Source of the DNA: Ascaphus truei
Taxonomy: Eukaryota; Chordata; Amphibia; Anura; Ascaphidae
Length of the DNA stretch: 64,000 nucleotides
Direction: 5' to 3'
Assembly: GCA_036426205.1 (NCBI GenBank)
Contig: CM071570.1
Span: forward strand, 55,836,229 to 55,900,228
In this document: one piece after another, positions 22,561 through 34,639 of the stretch
Layout of the letters: each line of letters begins with the position of its first letter
How positions within the stretch are numbered: position 1 is the stretch's first letter
Translations under genes and position numbers: made by a program
The notes under the pieces: generated by a model
Database searches by the model: none
What the model was told of the DNA's origin: nothing
What the model saw: only the letters and a program-made list of their open reading frames with translations

Positions 22561-23254
22561 ATATTGAAGTTATTTGAATTGTAGTGAGGCTGTCTGAACT
22601 GGATACAGTTTATGCCTTTGAATAAAAATGGGGTTGTTTTTCATATTGCTTTTACGGGAAGATAAAAGCAATACATAGAAATGGCTTAAAATTGCAACAA
22701 AGGCCTGACTTTTACAACCCATTACAGCACGTTCTAGCTACCGACTATTGAATATTACCAGCCTAATGGAGATATTCCAGTCCATTTTTTTTTTTTATAG
22801 ATATCTTATTCATTCCTGAAACTGATTTTGGATTTTGACCAAATTCTTTTCTTACTGCAGTGTTTAGTTTAAAATTATATTATACATTTCTTTGTGAAAC
22901 TGGCAGGTCTCCAAGGGAGGTCAGTGGTTTTATGATAAATTTGAATGCTGCAGTGTTATAAAAGAGCTGATAATTCTCTGCTATAACTCATCGCCGAACA
23001 CATTTTTCTGCAATGTATTGCAGGCCTGGCCAAGTAGAAGCTATACCTTTGTCATGAAATATACCACTTAAACATTTTCCTAAACAAGGGTAAGGCAGAA
23101 TATTAACTATTTGCCTCCTGACCAATATGCCTGCATATTGTCCTGCTACCCAGAGATTACCTATAGCAAATTATATCAACTAATCGACCACTTGCGCCTA
23201 AGTAATAAAGAGCCACAAAAAAAGCTATAAAGGATTTACAGTAATCTATGGAAG
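22558..23254. other. No gene recognised
   Basis: AT-rich; no supported feature. Confidence 0.5.
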
Positions 23255-23258
23255 TTAA

Positions 23259-23669
23259 AGCACCAGTCGTGCATTCCTTTTTTTAAATATTTTTTTAGTA
23301 TTCCTAGATTGAAACAGGGAGTCTATCTGTGTTCATTTCAGCTTTGGGGGCCCCCTGCTTCCCGATATACTTACCATCATAGGGGGTGCCAGTAGCAGCT
23401 CCGTTTAGCTGAGTGGGGCTATTGAATTGGTGGATTTAAAGCCCCGCATCACCCGAGCCAATAGGAAGCTGTGACTTCATCCCTTGCGGCTCCCTATAGG
23501 TCCGTGTGACCGGGAGCTTTAAACCTGCGGAACTGGTACTGGCATCACCTACGGAAGTAAGTATCTCAGGAAGCAAGGGGCTCCCGGAGCTGAAATTAAC
23601 ACGGTTCAGCTCCGGAAACCCCCGGATTCACTCCTATAAAATAACCAAACAAAAACCTGCTCTGTTACT
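23259..23669. mobile_element. TTAA-type palindromic MITE, family A copy 2
   Basis: 411 bp with TTAA at both ends (23255-23258, 23670-23673). Left end AGCACCAGTCGTGCA; reverse complement of the right AGTAACAGAGCAGG. Mirrored inner blocks ATTGAAACAGGGAGTC, GGGGGCCCCCTGCTTCC and AGGAAGCAAGGGGCTCCC match copies 1 and 3. Confidence 0.85.
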
Positions 23670-23712
23670 TTAAGTGAATTCACCAATACAGTTAAAATCT
23701 GAGTAAGATTTA

Positions 23713-23841
23713 GGGGTTTATTCATTAAACTGCAATAGTGATAATCTGGGCACTTTCATACGGAAACTCAGAAGGACTTTAATAGTCGTTTCCGTGCGAT
23801 AGTGCTCTGATCGGCACTTTCACACTTGAATGATTAATCCC
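23713..23841. mobile_element. Small palindromic MITE, family F copy 2 (decayed)
   Basis: Starts GGGGTTTATTCATTAAACTG after TTA. The right side TGAATGATTAATCCC is its approximate inverse. The right target copy is lost. Related to 12053-12186 by its ends. Confidence 0.45.
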
Positions 23842-25978
23842 GCAAGCATCTCCGGATCTTTTTTACATTGCCGTCTAATGGTTAGCTTACTTTGAGTAAA
23901 GGGAAAGCGCCCAGTGCTCTTAGGTAAGCGCCCTTCATACTAATGGGCCTGTTACACGCGCAACAAAGAAAGGAGGAAATACATCTTGTAGATAACAAAT
24001 GACGTGACACTGGGACTTGTGTTTGTGTATTGGTTGTGAACGATTCAGACAATCATGGGGTGTATTCCTCTAATGTGGATACTATCTGTTAAATGTGGAA
24101 ACATTGGAAACAATGACATTTAATTCTGTGACAAATGTAGTGGTGTCTGCTGCTATTTTATGGGAAAATGTTACTCGCAGGCGCAGTACAAAGGGGTTCT
24201 GTCCTCATTATCCCTTTTTTAACATGTGTTTAAATTATGTATGTTATACTTTTTGATAGTAATAATGATATTTTATGTAGGATATTTATAGTAACAGTAT
24301 AAATATATATTTTTTGCCAGATTATTATTTTAAAAACATTTCTCTGCCTTCTTTTAGATTGTTTTTGCATGTATGTTCACCATACAGTGGCCACACTGAA
24401 TCACATATTACACATGCCAATCATCTTTACCTCTTGAATACATACAAATTACTTCCAAGTGGTTCTGTCAAGAACTGTTTCGGAATTTAATATTGACCCT
24501 ATGCTATAGACTATTACCTAAATAAATCGTATTTAGAATATTCCTAATAGAACTCAGGTTCCACGTAAGAGGCTTTCTTTTATTGACTTTAAATGGTTCA
24601 AGATGAGGTTGAGAGTTTGTATGCGTACTTCTGAAATGTACTACAGTGGTATGCTTGGTAATTGTATGTGTTTTCTGTGCTAATCTGAGCAGATGTTTAT
24701 TCTATGAAGTTTCATTTGCTGTATCTCAGTCTACGCAAAGGTAAAGAAAGGAGGAAGCAGTGCATCAATTTGACATGCTTTCAGGGGAGAATTGGTTATC
24801 CATGCTTGATCCATACTGGTTTCACCTTCCAAAGAAAACCAGCAAGGGTCAAATGTTGGCAGGAGGACTCCAAAAATCACTTCCAGCTGGTGTCAAAAGT
24901 TAGAGAGAAGAATCTGAAATCCAATATTCTTTCATCAAAGCAGTGGCAACACTTAGTTTCATCATTAATTCAATATTCAATGTTGATAAAACATTGGAAC
25001 GGCAACCACTGCGTTTGTTTAAAATCTTGCGTAAATTGAGAGACATTTGTATCCCGACTAAACCATTTAAATAGGAAAAGCAGCAGCACATAGAGAAAAA
25101 AAGAACGGTAAAGTAATAAAGCTGTAAAGATAGTGATTTACTTAAATTCAATTGGACATAAGCCCTGGCTTCTATTACTTAGTGTAAATTGATAAGTCGA
25201 AAGCAGTCAATCTATGTCTTCCAATGTTGCTCTTGTGCCGTACACAACAAGATAGAGGGGAATTCCAAACTTGGCATATAATGTTGGGTGTATTTGCTTT
25301 ATTGACTAAATTCCACTCTGTAGATTTTTTTCACTAGATATATATTTCAAGACAAATCAAAAACACTAAATTATGGATGCATCTACTGCAGTTACTGATG
25401 TTGTCTTAAAAAAAAACGTTTTTGTACTATTTGATTGAATCAAATTACCGCCTGCTTATGAAGGCAGAAACAAACAAATCGTACGGCTAATCACGGGTTA
25501 AGGAAATACAGAGCTAGCAACAGAATCAGTGCCAGCTATTATCTACAGTATTTATCAATGTAAGCTGTGTTTCCTTCTCTGCATGATGAAGCCGGCGGTG
25601 TAAATCCCACAAATTAGGAGAACTGGGTGTGTAAAAAAGTTACTTATACTCTGACTCAAACATATTTCCTGACCTGCTCCATTTTGTAAAAGATCAGTGT
25701 GTGTATAAACTGTAGACACCTTTAATTTGTATGTAAAGTTGATCTTTTTACCCCTTGAAATTCAATGTATGCAGCAGAACAATTATTTTGTTTTTAAGTG
25801 GGGAGCTCTTCTGTTTTGCTATCAATTTGTTTAATGGTAATGTCCAGATTTATTAAGATATCCAGCAGTTTTTGCTTGCACTAGTGCTAGTAAAGTGAAT
25901 GTAAACCTTTCTGTAACTAATTTATATTAGCCAGAGAAAGTGTTTCCAGTGAAACCATAGTACGGGTGCAGTTGTTGG
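23842..25978. other. No gene recognised
   Basis: AT-rich. A 111-residue plus frame (24704-25039) has no recognisable domain. A hidden exon cannot be excluded from sequence alone. Confidence 0.45.
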
Positions 25979-25982
25979 TTAA

Positions 25983-26277
25983 GGCTGCGCTTCTAGTACC
26001 CGGCGACGGCACACCAAAACAAATACATTGGATCCGTCGCATGAACTTCTAGTAAACGCGACAGAGCTGCATTTTTTGTTAACCCATTACAATTTGATTT
26101 TGGGAGAGACAGTCACCACATGTGACTGTCTCTACACCAATCACAGAGCGTCTACTCCACTCTGCCCGCCCCCTTCGTGACGTCACTGGCCTTGTCGCCA
26201 GCGACGTCGCTCCAAACCTAAGAGCAACTTTCGCCGACGGCGACGGTTGACGTCATCTGTCGCACTATAAACGCGCC
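25983..26277. mobile_element. TTAA-flanked MITE with GGC ends
   Basis: 295 bp, TTAA on both sides (25979-25982, 26278-26281). Ends GGCTGCGCTTCTAGT and, inverted, GGCGCGTTTATAGTG. Mirrored blocks include GAGACAGTCACC / TGTGACTGTCTC and the ACGGCGACGG motifs. The ends resemble family C, but the interior differs and the duplication reads as four bases. Confidence 0.68.
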
Positions 26278-26281
26278 TTAA

Positions 26282-27339
26282 GCGTAAGAGTGCTTGCTTC
26301 ACAGTATCAAGTTCTAATTGGGGGAATTGTACGTTTATTCTCTTTATGCCTTGAGGAACAGCGTCCGTGGGTTTGTTTACTCACTTCCTGTATGGACACT
26401 CATTTTCTTTGCTTTGAACCTGTTTTGTATTTTCTCTGTCTTGTGTAGGTGTGAATGTTTTTATACGTCGATTATAATTTGAGTAAGATTAGAAGATAAA
26501 GGTGCTTCTGCACAAAGATCATTTTTGACCTTTTTTTTGTGCATTAACATTTTTGTGCGAAAAACTACAAACCTTCATAAACTACATCATATGTGATTTT
26601 ATACAAGATGCCTAGTTTGTTGTTTGAAATGAAGTTTGACGACCTGCTTCATGTTGAATACCTGATTAATACAATTTAAATAAAAACATAATTGTGTATT
26701 TTTTTATCTATAAATAGTATTCGTAAATAAACATTATCAGTGATGATTATTAGACAGACGATTTTTGACGCAGGTTAAAACTATTTTTTTGGCGCACAGA
26801 TACAACTTATTTTAGTACATATCATTTCCTAAAAACATTGTTAATGCTTAAGGGGGCACATTGAGAAAGAAAGGTTCATACACATGCACACACATGCGCA
26901 ATATCATTTGTGATTTTTGTGCGCCAGTGTTCCAGTTTGTGGTTTATGTACATAGCGTTGGTGCCAGTAACACCACAGACCATGTTTTGTAAACTGTCTG
27001 AAAATTGTTATACAATATTCAAATATTTAATATAGTAACTATGATACCCTCACTTTTTCTTCAGGAATCAGGAAGTAGTAATGTTGAAACGGAAATGTGA
27101 TTTACGATATCAGATGGATGAAGAATATTCATTGTTGTATTCCCTCTGGGTTTAACTTCTTCTGGGACAGCTCAAACCTGTCATCGTCCCCTGTTTTTTA
27201 CACCTACTTTACATTGCAGTAGGAAAGAAGAGGAGGTCAAATACATATCTACTCTGTAATAAGGACATATACCTCTGTTTTTCTAGCATTCTTGTATTAC
27301 TTTATACCAAACGTGTACATTTTATATGCAGTTTTGGGC
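26282..27339. other. No gene recognised
   Basis: AT-rich; no supported feature. Confidence 0.5.
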
Positions 27340-28016
27340 ACCACTCCATAAAAAAAAGATATTATGGAACTAGAGAAAGTGCAGAGAAGAGCCACCAAAT
27401 CAATAAAGGGGATGGATAATCTGATTTATGAGGATAGGTTATCTAATTTAGATTTGTTTACATTAGAAAAGAGGCGTCTAAGAGGGGATATGATAACTAG
27501 ATAAAAATATATTCGGGGACAATACAAGGAGCTTTCAAAAGAACTATTTATCCCAAGGGCAGCACAAATGACACAGAGTAATACCTTAAGGTTGGAAGAA
27601 AGGAGATTTCACCAACAACAAAGGAAAGGGTTCTTTATACAGTAGTAAGGGCAGACACAATGTGGAATTCATTACCCATGAAGACTGATGGCAGATACAA
27701 TAGATATCTTTTAAAAAAAGTTGGCATCTTTTTAGAAAGGAAAGGTATAAAGGGACATACCAAATAACTAAACATTGGAAGGTTGTTAATCCAGGGAGAA
27801 ATCTGATTGCCATTATTGGCGTCAGGAAAGAATTTATTTTTCCCCTTTTGAAACATCATTGGATGTTTCACTGGGGTTTTTTGTTTGCTTTTTCTGGATT
27901 AATACACTGTAAGTACAAATATAGCATAAGTATCTGTCGTTTAAATTTAACATACTGTAGGTTAAACTTGACAGACATGTATTTTTTCAACCTTATCTAC
28001 AATGGAACTTTTCTAC
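27340..28016 (+). mobile_element. CR1 LINE, 5'-truncated 3' end
   Basis: Plus-strand translation gives [20 protein letters not shown], then [20 protein letters not shown], the signature of the RT C-terminus in CR1 elements ([18 protein letters not shown]). Stops and frame breaks follow, e.g. after GDMITR. The 3' UTR ends CAACCTTATCTACAATGG. A second tail with the same end lies at 43550-43820. The copy is inactive. Confidence 0.88.
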
Positions 28017-28680
28017 CATTCTTTAATCATTGTGTAATCACTGCATTGGTAAAATGGTCTAACTTCGTGTCTTATCATTCTTGTTAAACTGCTAACTTTA
28101 AAGAGAAAAAAAAGGCTTTTATAAACTTTCATGTGTAATCTTTATTTCCCTGGTACATCTGCACCTTTTCACTGTCAAATGAGCATTGAATGTGCCCTCT
28201 GGGCTGTGAGGAGGTTAGTTTAATGGTTTATTCTAGTAACAAAGTTGACTGTGTTGTAATTAAATAAATTGACACATTTTCTATTAAAAGTGCAAACTTA
28301 TTTATTTATTTATTCATGTATGTTATAGAACAAAGACAGAACAGCCCAATGATACATCCAATGTGCCAAAATACATAGTACATAGTATATAGTTAAATAC
28401 TTCAATAATAGTAAGGGTCATTTAGTTAAACCCTTTGGCCAAAACGTTATAAGTCTGCAAGTCGTGACAAGGCATAACCAAATTTGCAGGTCCTAACACT
28501 AAACTGTGAAACTTCTCTTTCACCTCTGTTGGAAGGAGAATAGCCACAGTGGGTCTGTCCATACAGAAAAATAAAAAAACCTAATTTAAAAAGTGGGGAG
28601 GGGGTGAGCTTAAACCCTGGGAGGAGGGACCAACACATTTTTTTTCTTGCTGTCACTTTACTTACAGTAGTATAGATCTC
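28017..28680. repeat. ATTT-repeat-headed unclassified repeat
   Basis: A TTTATTTATTTATT run near 28300 precedes a block containing AAGGGTCATTTAGTTAAACC and CTTTGGCC (28410-28440). The same phrase recurs near 31245-31268 with few changes. Family unknown. Confidence 0.3.
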
Positions 28681-28685
28681 CTTAA

Positions 28686-29090
28686 ATGATCAGTTCCACC
28701 TAGTCTGTTTTTTTAATATACATTGGAAGCAGGGGGTCTAAACCATGTTGATTTCAGCTTTAGGGACCCCCTGCTTCCTAAGATACTTACGCAGGAAGGT
28801 GCTACTGGGTACAGTCCTCACCAGGGGAAACAAAATTGAGGTTTAAACCTCCTGCTTCACTCGGGCTAATAGGAATCCGCAACATCATCCACCGCACCTT
28901 ACCATTGGCCCACGTGACTCAGGGGTTTTAAACCTCCATGAAGTACCTGCGGCACCTGTCCTTGTGTGTGTGTCGGGAAGCAGGGAGTCCCCAGAGCTGC
29001 AATAAATGCACGTCACCTGCTTAGTCCCCCTGCCTCCCATTTATATAAAATAGTGGGAGGTTGGGGGGGTGTCTAGGTGGGACTGCTGCT
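28686..29090. mobile_element. TTAA-type palindromic MITE, family A copy 3
   Basis: 405 bp with TTAA on both sides (28682-28685, 29091-29094). Left end ATGATCAGTTCCACCTAG; reverse complement of the right AGCAGCAGTCCCACCTAG. Contains GGAAGCAGGGGGTCTAA and its mirror. Best-preserved ends of the family. Confidence 0.88.
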
Positions 29091-29094
29091 TTAA

Positions 29095-31716
29095 ATACTC
29101 ATCTGTGATGCTTCTTTGATCTTGCAAAACATGTTTTAACCACTTTATTATTGTAGCTGCCATCATTACATGGCAGGTTAATTTGCAAGTCATTTATTTA
29201 AAACACAAAAGAGCACTGTGCAAACGTTTCCAAGCTCTAAACTACTAGTGTACAGAAAGGAACACAAATAATAACAAAAACATATTTTTGAAATAAAATA
29301 TCTTTGCTGGAGATTTGTGGGACTTTTTTTGGTAACATCGGAGCATCGAATTGTAGGATTTTCATGGATTTGCATGTGACTCCCGGGATGTGACACAAAA
29401 CCATGTTCAGTTTCTACACACAAATTAGCACAATGTTCAATTTTGAAAATGTCTAACTTTATTTAAAAACGTGCGAACCAAAGGACTTGTGCACTTTTCT
29501 GGATAGAAGAGCAGGGCCTGAGGGCCCCTCAGCCAACCAAAGATATTATTACTCTTTTTTTTTTCTCTCACATACAATCAATGCCGCTGTTTTCACTTTG
29601 TGCTCATCTGTTTCCACTTGCCATTGGATAATTCCTTGGACTCTCACTGTTTATTTGTTTAATTGCCTAATCTGATACATACCTCTATTTGTATGTTGTC
29701 TCTAATCTAGATTTGTGTTCAACTATGTTGTTACCCGCAACTTCTGCTCAAAGGGGAAAAGACTGCTGGCCGTTCCATTCCTCTGCTCTCATAATGCCTT
29801 TTGCAGATGGTTTAGATTACGGTCAAAGCTTTATTATCAATGATAATATATTAATGTCATACACTGACATCAGGGTTGACTGTTGCAGTATATAATTAGT
29901 CAGAAGTAATATGATACATTTGCTTTCATCTCACAAACCTTAAAAATGTAGCCATTTTTAGAACAAAGTACTTTAACTGTGTGATATCCAAGAGGCTTTT
30001 CGGGAAGAAAAAAAAGTTAGAGGCCTCAAATTTAAAAAATGTACGTAGACTAATAACCTTTTTTTTTTTTTACAGTTTTCTACATATGAAGCTCAATAAT
30101 TAAGCTTTGGTGTTTTAATCATTGGGGGGTCGGTGGGCGGGAATTTAATAGGAGGATTTAGTAAGGAATGAACCTTTAGGAGGCCACCGAACCTCCTGGC
30201 ATTTCTGCGCCGCCTGCCCTGGGCGTTGAAATGGGAGTGACCTTGACGTACCTGTTAAGTCATTAGGTCATTGTACGGGTAAAGTGACGTACTGTATAGT
30301 GTGTTGTATTAAGTTTTGCATCTAGGCCCATCATTTTCCCCACGTACGTACTATACTGAACGCCAGTTCAAAATATTTGTCCGTTCCAAAGGTTGATAGG
30401 GTCGTCCTTTAGGGCCCATCCAGCCTTAAATGGTTATAAAGGGTTTCGGAACAAAGCATGTATAGCACAGGAGTCCTCGGTTATCCCACGTCCCTCACCA
30501 CAGCTAGTTGCCGTCGGTCAGGTCCCGCAGCTTTTGGCGCCAAGCTTTCAGATTGTGTGTTGCCTTTCAAATCCGGAAACACACGGCTTCTCCCACAGAT
30601 TGCTTTGGATTCTCAAGAGTCTGGAGATGTCATTAGGAGACTGTTGTTCTCTTAAATTTCATGCTAGGTTACTGTTATTTTTTACTGTCTTTTTTTTGTT
30701 TTTTGGTTCTTCATAGATACAACATTTTTGGGTTCAAGCTTATATACAGCTGAGATATATCTTGTTTTTGGATTGATTTTTTGTTTTGTTAATTTTTTAT
30801 TAAATTGTTTTATTATTACACACTTTTATATTACTTGTGTGGCCTCTTTGGAATTCATTTAGCCTCTAGAAAATAGTTTTTTCCATTAACAAATTTCTGC
30901 GCTAGGGTTTTTGCTCCTTCCAATTTGTGTTTTTTGGGAATTGAACATTCCCTCCTTTTACCCAAGCAGCATTAATTACTCTATTGACATAGTGTGGAGA
31001 TCCCACCCCTACCATTGTGGACGTTTTCAGCTAGCGCCTTTTTCTACTCCATTTAACTTTTATCAATATTAGGGAAAGGGAAGAATATGTGGGGGAATAA
31101 AATGCAGTACATAATACCGCACTCCTCCCTATAGAAATGTGTTGCTGATTAAAAGATAGGCCTTACATATAGAAAAACAAAAATAATGATTCCTGCGCTC
31201 CTACCAATTAGGCTAAAATAAAATAGAGATCTCATGAATAAGGGTTATTTAGTTAATCCCTTTGGCCTTTGTGAATAAAATGCATCTCACAATAATAAGT
31301 CCCTTTATTTTGTTTGTTTTTTCATTGTTTTTCTGTGCAAAAAGTTTGTCATTTGTCATTTCCACCCTTGGACAAAAACGCAAAGTAAATCAAAATATGC
31401 TTAGTGCTGTCTATTTATTTACTTCCCTCTCTCTCGTCTCACTCTCCCCCTCTCAACAATCCCCCAACACACTCAATTCACCCCCTCCCCCACACTCCAT
31501 AACACCCCTGCCCTCCTCGCATAAAAATAAGTAAAGAAAGAAATGGAGAAAAAAAAGTCTATCATAGGAACCGAACCCGGCAGAGAGCTATTTATAAGTG
31601 AGAGTGCAGCGTGGGCTTCACTTCCTGGGGAATAATTACTACATTTGGGATATGTGTCCCCCCCAAATACATACACTACCCCCTCCATCCCCCAAATACA
31701 TACATACACACTACTA
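29095..31716. other. No host gene recognised; possible retroelement UTR pieces
   Basis: Mostly AT-rich. 30390-31040 has a CG-containing head, T-rich tail with TATTAAATTG and CTGCGCTAGGGTTTTTGC, recalling the UTRs after hammerhead-like motifs, but no core motif was found. 31140-31285 shares AAGGGTTATTTAGTTAA with 28410-28440. No domain in the short frames. Confidence 0.35.
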
Positions 31717-31717
31717 G

Positions 31718-31967
31718 GGTTGCCAGGTGGCTTCTTCAAAAAAACTGGACACAATGGTGAAAGGTGCGACGCGCTCGGACACACACACTTCTCTTCGCTC
31801 CATGCTGTTTCCTCCTCTCCTTCGCTGTGGGGTCACGTGACATTTTCCGCCAGGATTGAGAGGGGGGTGAGGCGCAGAGGAGAGCAGGCAGGTGTGTGCA
31901 CGAGGAAAAGTTTGCACACCCCTGTTTTAAATGATTCATACGCAAAAATCCCAAAAATATGGCAACC
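31718..31967. mobile_element. Palindromic element with GGTTGCCA ends, carrying an inner MITE
   Basis: Left GGTTGCCAGGTGGCTTC and right AATATGGCAACC are inverted. Inside lies the 3' part of a family B hAT MITE ending GTTTGCACACCCCTG at 31924. No clear duplication for the outer unit. Confidence 0.45.
31790..31924 (+). mobile_element. hAT-like MITE, family B copy 3 (partial)
   Basis: Contains GGGGTCACGTGACATTTTCC and ends AAAAGTTTGCACACCCCTG as in copies 1 and 2. The left terminal CAG end is missing, so it is truncated. Confidence 0.6.
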
Positions 31968-32921
31968 TTGGATAGTTCAATCTGATATTCAAGAGGTAAA
32001 CCCTTGCACAATTATGCTCTGATAACCAAATATGCATTCTCCTAGGGATAAGATCGAAAAACGGTGTAATTTTGAATAACTAATATGCAGAGATGTATAA
32101 AAGACAAGACGTTTTGTGATACAGTACTTAAATAATAGATCCTGTAACTATGAGTATTCCTCTTACCAAACTCTCCCCCGATGTGTACCCCTTATATTAT
32201 TTATCTTCCCAAATGTGTGATATTATTTATATGTCTGTAAAAGATATTGTTTTCAATAAAATGTAAGTTAAAAAATAAAAGGGCATAAAGAGTGGGGGAA
32301 ACTGCAGTAAATATTATGTAACACTACACAATTAATTTATCCAAAAACAAAAACCACATATAGGATATTGAACGAAATGCTGCTTTAAGCAGAAATTGAA
32401 ATGCCATGAATGCAAAGGAAATTGACCAGTTGCATATATAAATATCTGTGGGATAACCTATTTTTTGCCTTTCGTGAAATCTCTCACATCTTGGAATTCT
32501 GCCCAAAACGTCAGCTTTTTTTTCTTAAAGTCTGATGATTGCAGGTAACTTTTTTTGTAAGATGGTTTCAATTATCCAAAGTCTGTGGAATGTTTAAATA
32601 CCCCTCTGATATCAGTGAAATTGTTTACACAGGGATTTGAAATAAATTCAAATTGCATACAACCAGATGTTATCTGCTTTGATAGCATACTTTGTTTAGT
32701 TTGGCAGAGCTTTTTATGGCAGATTGCTACCATCATTATGTCAACAATTTTTCACTTTAATGGGAGCGCCTAATAATATTCACTTTCACATAACTCTGCC
32801 TTGAACCTGAAGTAAGTTCATACATGATGGCCCGTACATGTGCCAGGAGATGCACAAGCACACACGAATAGGTTTTTAGGCAACCTATTGTAAAGATAAA
32901 TCCCATTTATAGGAAATGTGT
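31968..32921. other. No gene recognised
   Basis: AT-rich; no supported feature. Confidence 0.5.
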
Positions 32922-32925
32922 TTAA

Positions 32926-33284
32926 GAAGCAGCTTTACAGAATTTTAACTGGGCGTCCTTTGCTGCTGAACTACGCTATGTTTAACTTGGGAGAACAACC
33001 CCCACCTCCGTTTCCCCTCTGCAGTTATTCAGATACTTACCGGATTAGTTACCGCGCCCTTTAAGAAAGTCAAAATGACCAAGAAAATCTTGCCTGTTTC
33101 GCAGGCCAATGGGAAGCCAAAATGTAATCTGGGCGAGGCCGTTGCAGTTTTCTATTGGATGACCACAGCGACCTTCTTTAAATGTCCAGGAAGAACACAG
33201 CCACTAAACCATTTAGTATCTCAGGAACTGGGGGGAGATGAGGGGGTCTCCAAATCTAAATGTAGCGCTGTTCACATTATGTAA
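32926..33284. mobile_element. TTAA-flanked MITE, divergent relative of family A
   Basis: 359 bp between TTAA at 32922-32925 and 33285-33288. Imperfect inverted arms: TACGCTATGTTTAACTTGGG and CAGATACTTACCGG on the left mirror AAATCTAAATGTAGCG and TTTAGTATCTCAGG on the right. CCAATGGGAAGCC and ATTGGATGACC match positions of the ATAGGAAGC blocks of family A. Confidence 0.55.
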
Positions 33285-33651
33285 TTAAGAATAATAATCA
33301 TGTGTAAAATAGGCGGTATTGCTTCCTGAGTGCCCCTTGACATAGCCATTACTTCATGGGGTTTGTCACTCCATCACCATCAGTAAGTTCCACTATCACC
33401 TGATCGTCATGTGCCAGAAGGGTGAGACATACTGGTGCCATAGACCCTAATGTACTCAATGGGTTAAAATGTGTTGGAAGTATATTCTTAAATCCTAGCT
33501 GGGGAAATATATTCAAAAGACATTAAAAAAAACCAAGAATATAAACCAAATTAAAAACAAAGACTAAAATAAATTTGATAAACTTCTAAAAACATTTTCT
33601 AAATTACCACAGAAAATACCTACTTTTTTTTAAAATATGGGATTGTTAAAT

Positions 33652-33900
33652 TATAATTATTATAATAACTCTAGCATGTTCTTGTATAGCGCTACTAGTT
33701 TTACGTAGCGTTTTATAGAGACATTTTGCAGACCCAGTCCCTGGCCTGTGGAGCTTACAATCTATTTTTTGGTGCATGAGGCACAGGGAGATAAAGTGAC
33801 TTGCCCAAGGTCACAAGGAGCCGACACCAGGACTTGAACCAAGTTCACCTTCAACCTCAATGCCAGTCAGTGTCGTTACTCACTGAGCCACTCCTCTTCC
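33652..33900 (-). mobile_element. tRNA-derived SINE, MIR/CORE-like, copy 1
   Basis: Read on the minus strand: Pol III A box TGGCTCAGTGAG (33890-33879), B box GGTTCAAGTCC (33840-33830), then CCTTGTGACCTTGGGCAAGT, a close match to the core region of MIR elements. It continues with AGATTGTAAGCTCCACAGG and GCGCTATACAAGAACATGC, and a TTATTATTAT tail. The A-B spacing is tRNA-like. Transcription would be by RNA polymerase III, with mobilisation by a partner LINE. A second copy lies at 39780-40011. Confidence 0.88.
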
Positions 33901-34639
33901 AATCACAAGGAAATTTCCTAAGTAACTATAGGCAACCCAAAAGACTGCAAACATCAAACCAATCATGCATTACGGCAAAGTTGTGTAGTGCTAAGTGGAT
34001 AAACTCTTTTTTATACATTAAAACAAACACACAAAACCAAACGTTATCAAAAACTATTTGTTGCATAAATGGAATATGTGAAAGCTAACCATCAAATGCA
34101 TATGTTTATTGAGTGTCCCATGTGATCTTGAATAGTCAAAAAGGGCAAATTAATAATCAATTCAAATCTTGCTCATCAGATACATAAATATATAATTATA
34201 TTTATTTAGTTAGAAATAAAAACAACTGTTAATTGACAGGCTTTTATTTTTAGGTTCTGATATCTGGAAGACTTCTAGATGAAATCCTTTCCTTACTCTT
34301 AGCTATCAGGGGTGTCTATTGATTCACAGTCAGATCAGATACAGATAAGTTGGGAAAAGAGTTTTGAATTCTGCCACTGGTCATGAGGATGAAAGATTTT
34401 AATTTGCTGGACGATTACTTTTCTGCGCTTGTAAATTGGATGACATGTTTGCGGGTACAAGATAAACATGCTCCCCAAGAGCTTCTCCCTTCTGCACTGA
34501 ACCAGCGTGCTAAGGGTTAACATCTGGGTTTGCTTGCTGCTATCTGTTTCAGTCCCACCCTCTGCAGCGTTTACAATATGACTCTGGACAAAGGAATTTC
34601 AAAGCCCATCTGAATTTATTCAGAATACAGAGGAAGAAC
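33901..34639. other. No gene recognised
   Basis: AT-rich; no supported feature. Confidence 0.5.

Noticed and set aside
24704..25039. 111-residue plus-strand frame as an exon
   Set aside because: No homology recognised and no splice-site pair that supports it; kept only as a remark.
33830..33840. Independent tRNA gene from the B box
   Set aside because: The A and B boxes sit in a repeated SINE with core and LINE-like tail, and no acceptor stem can be formed.
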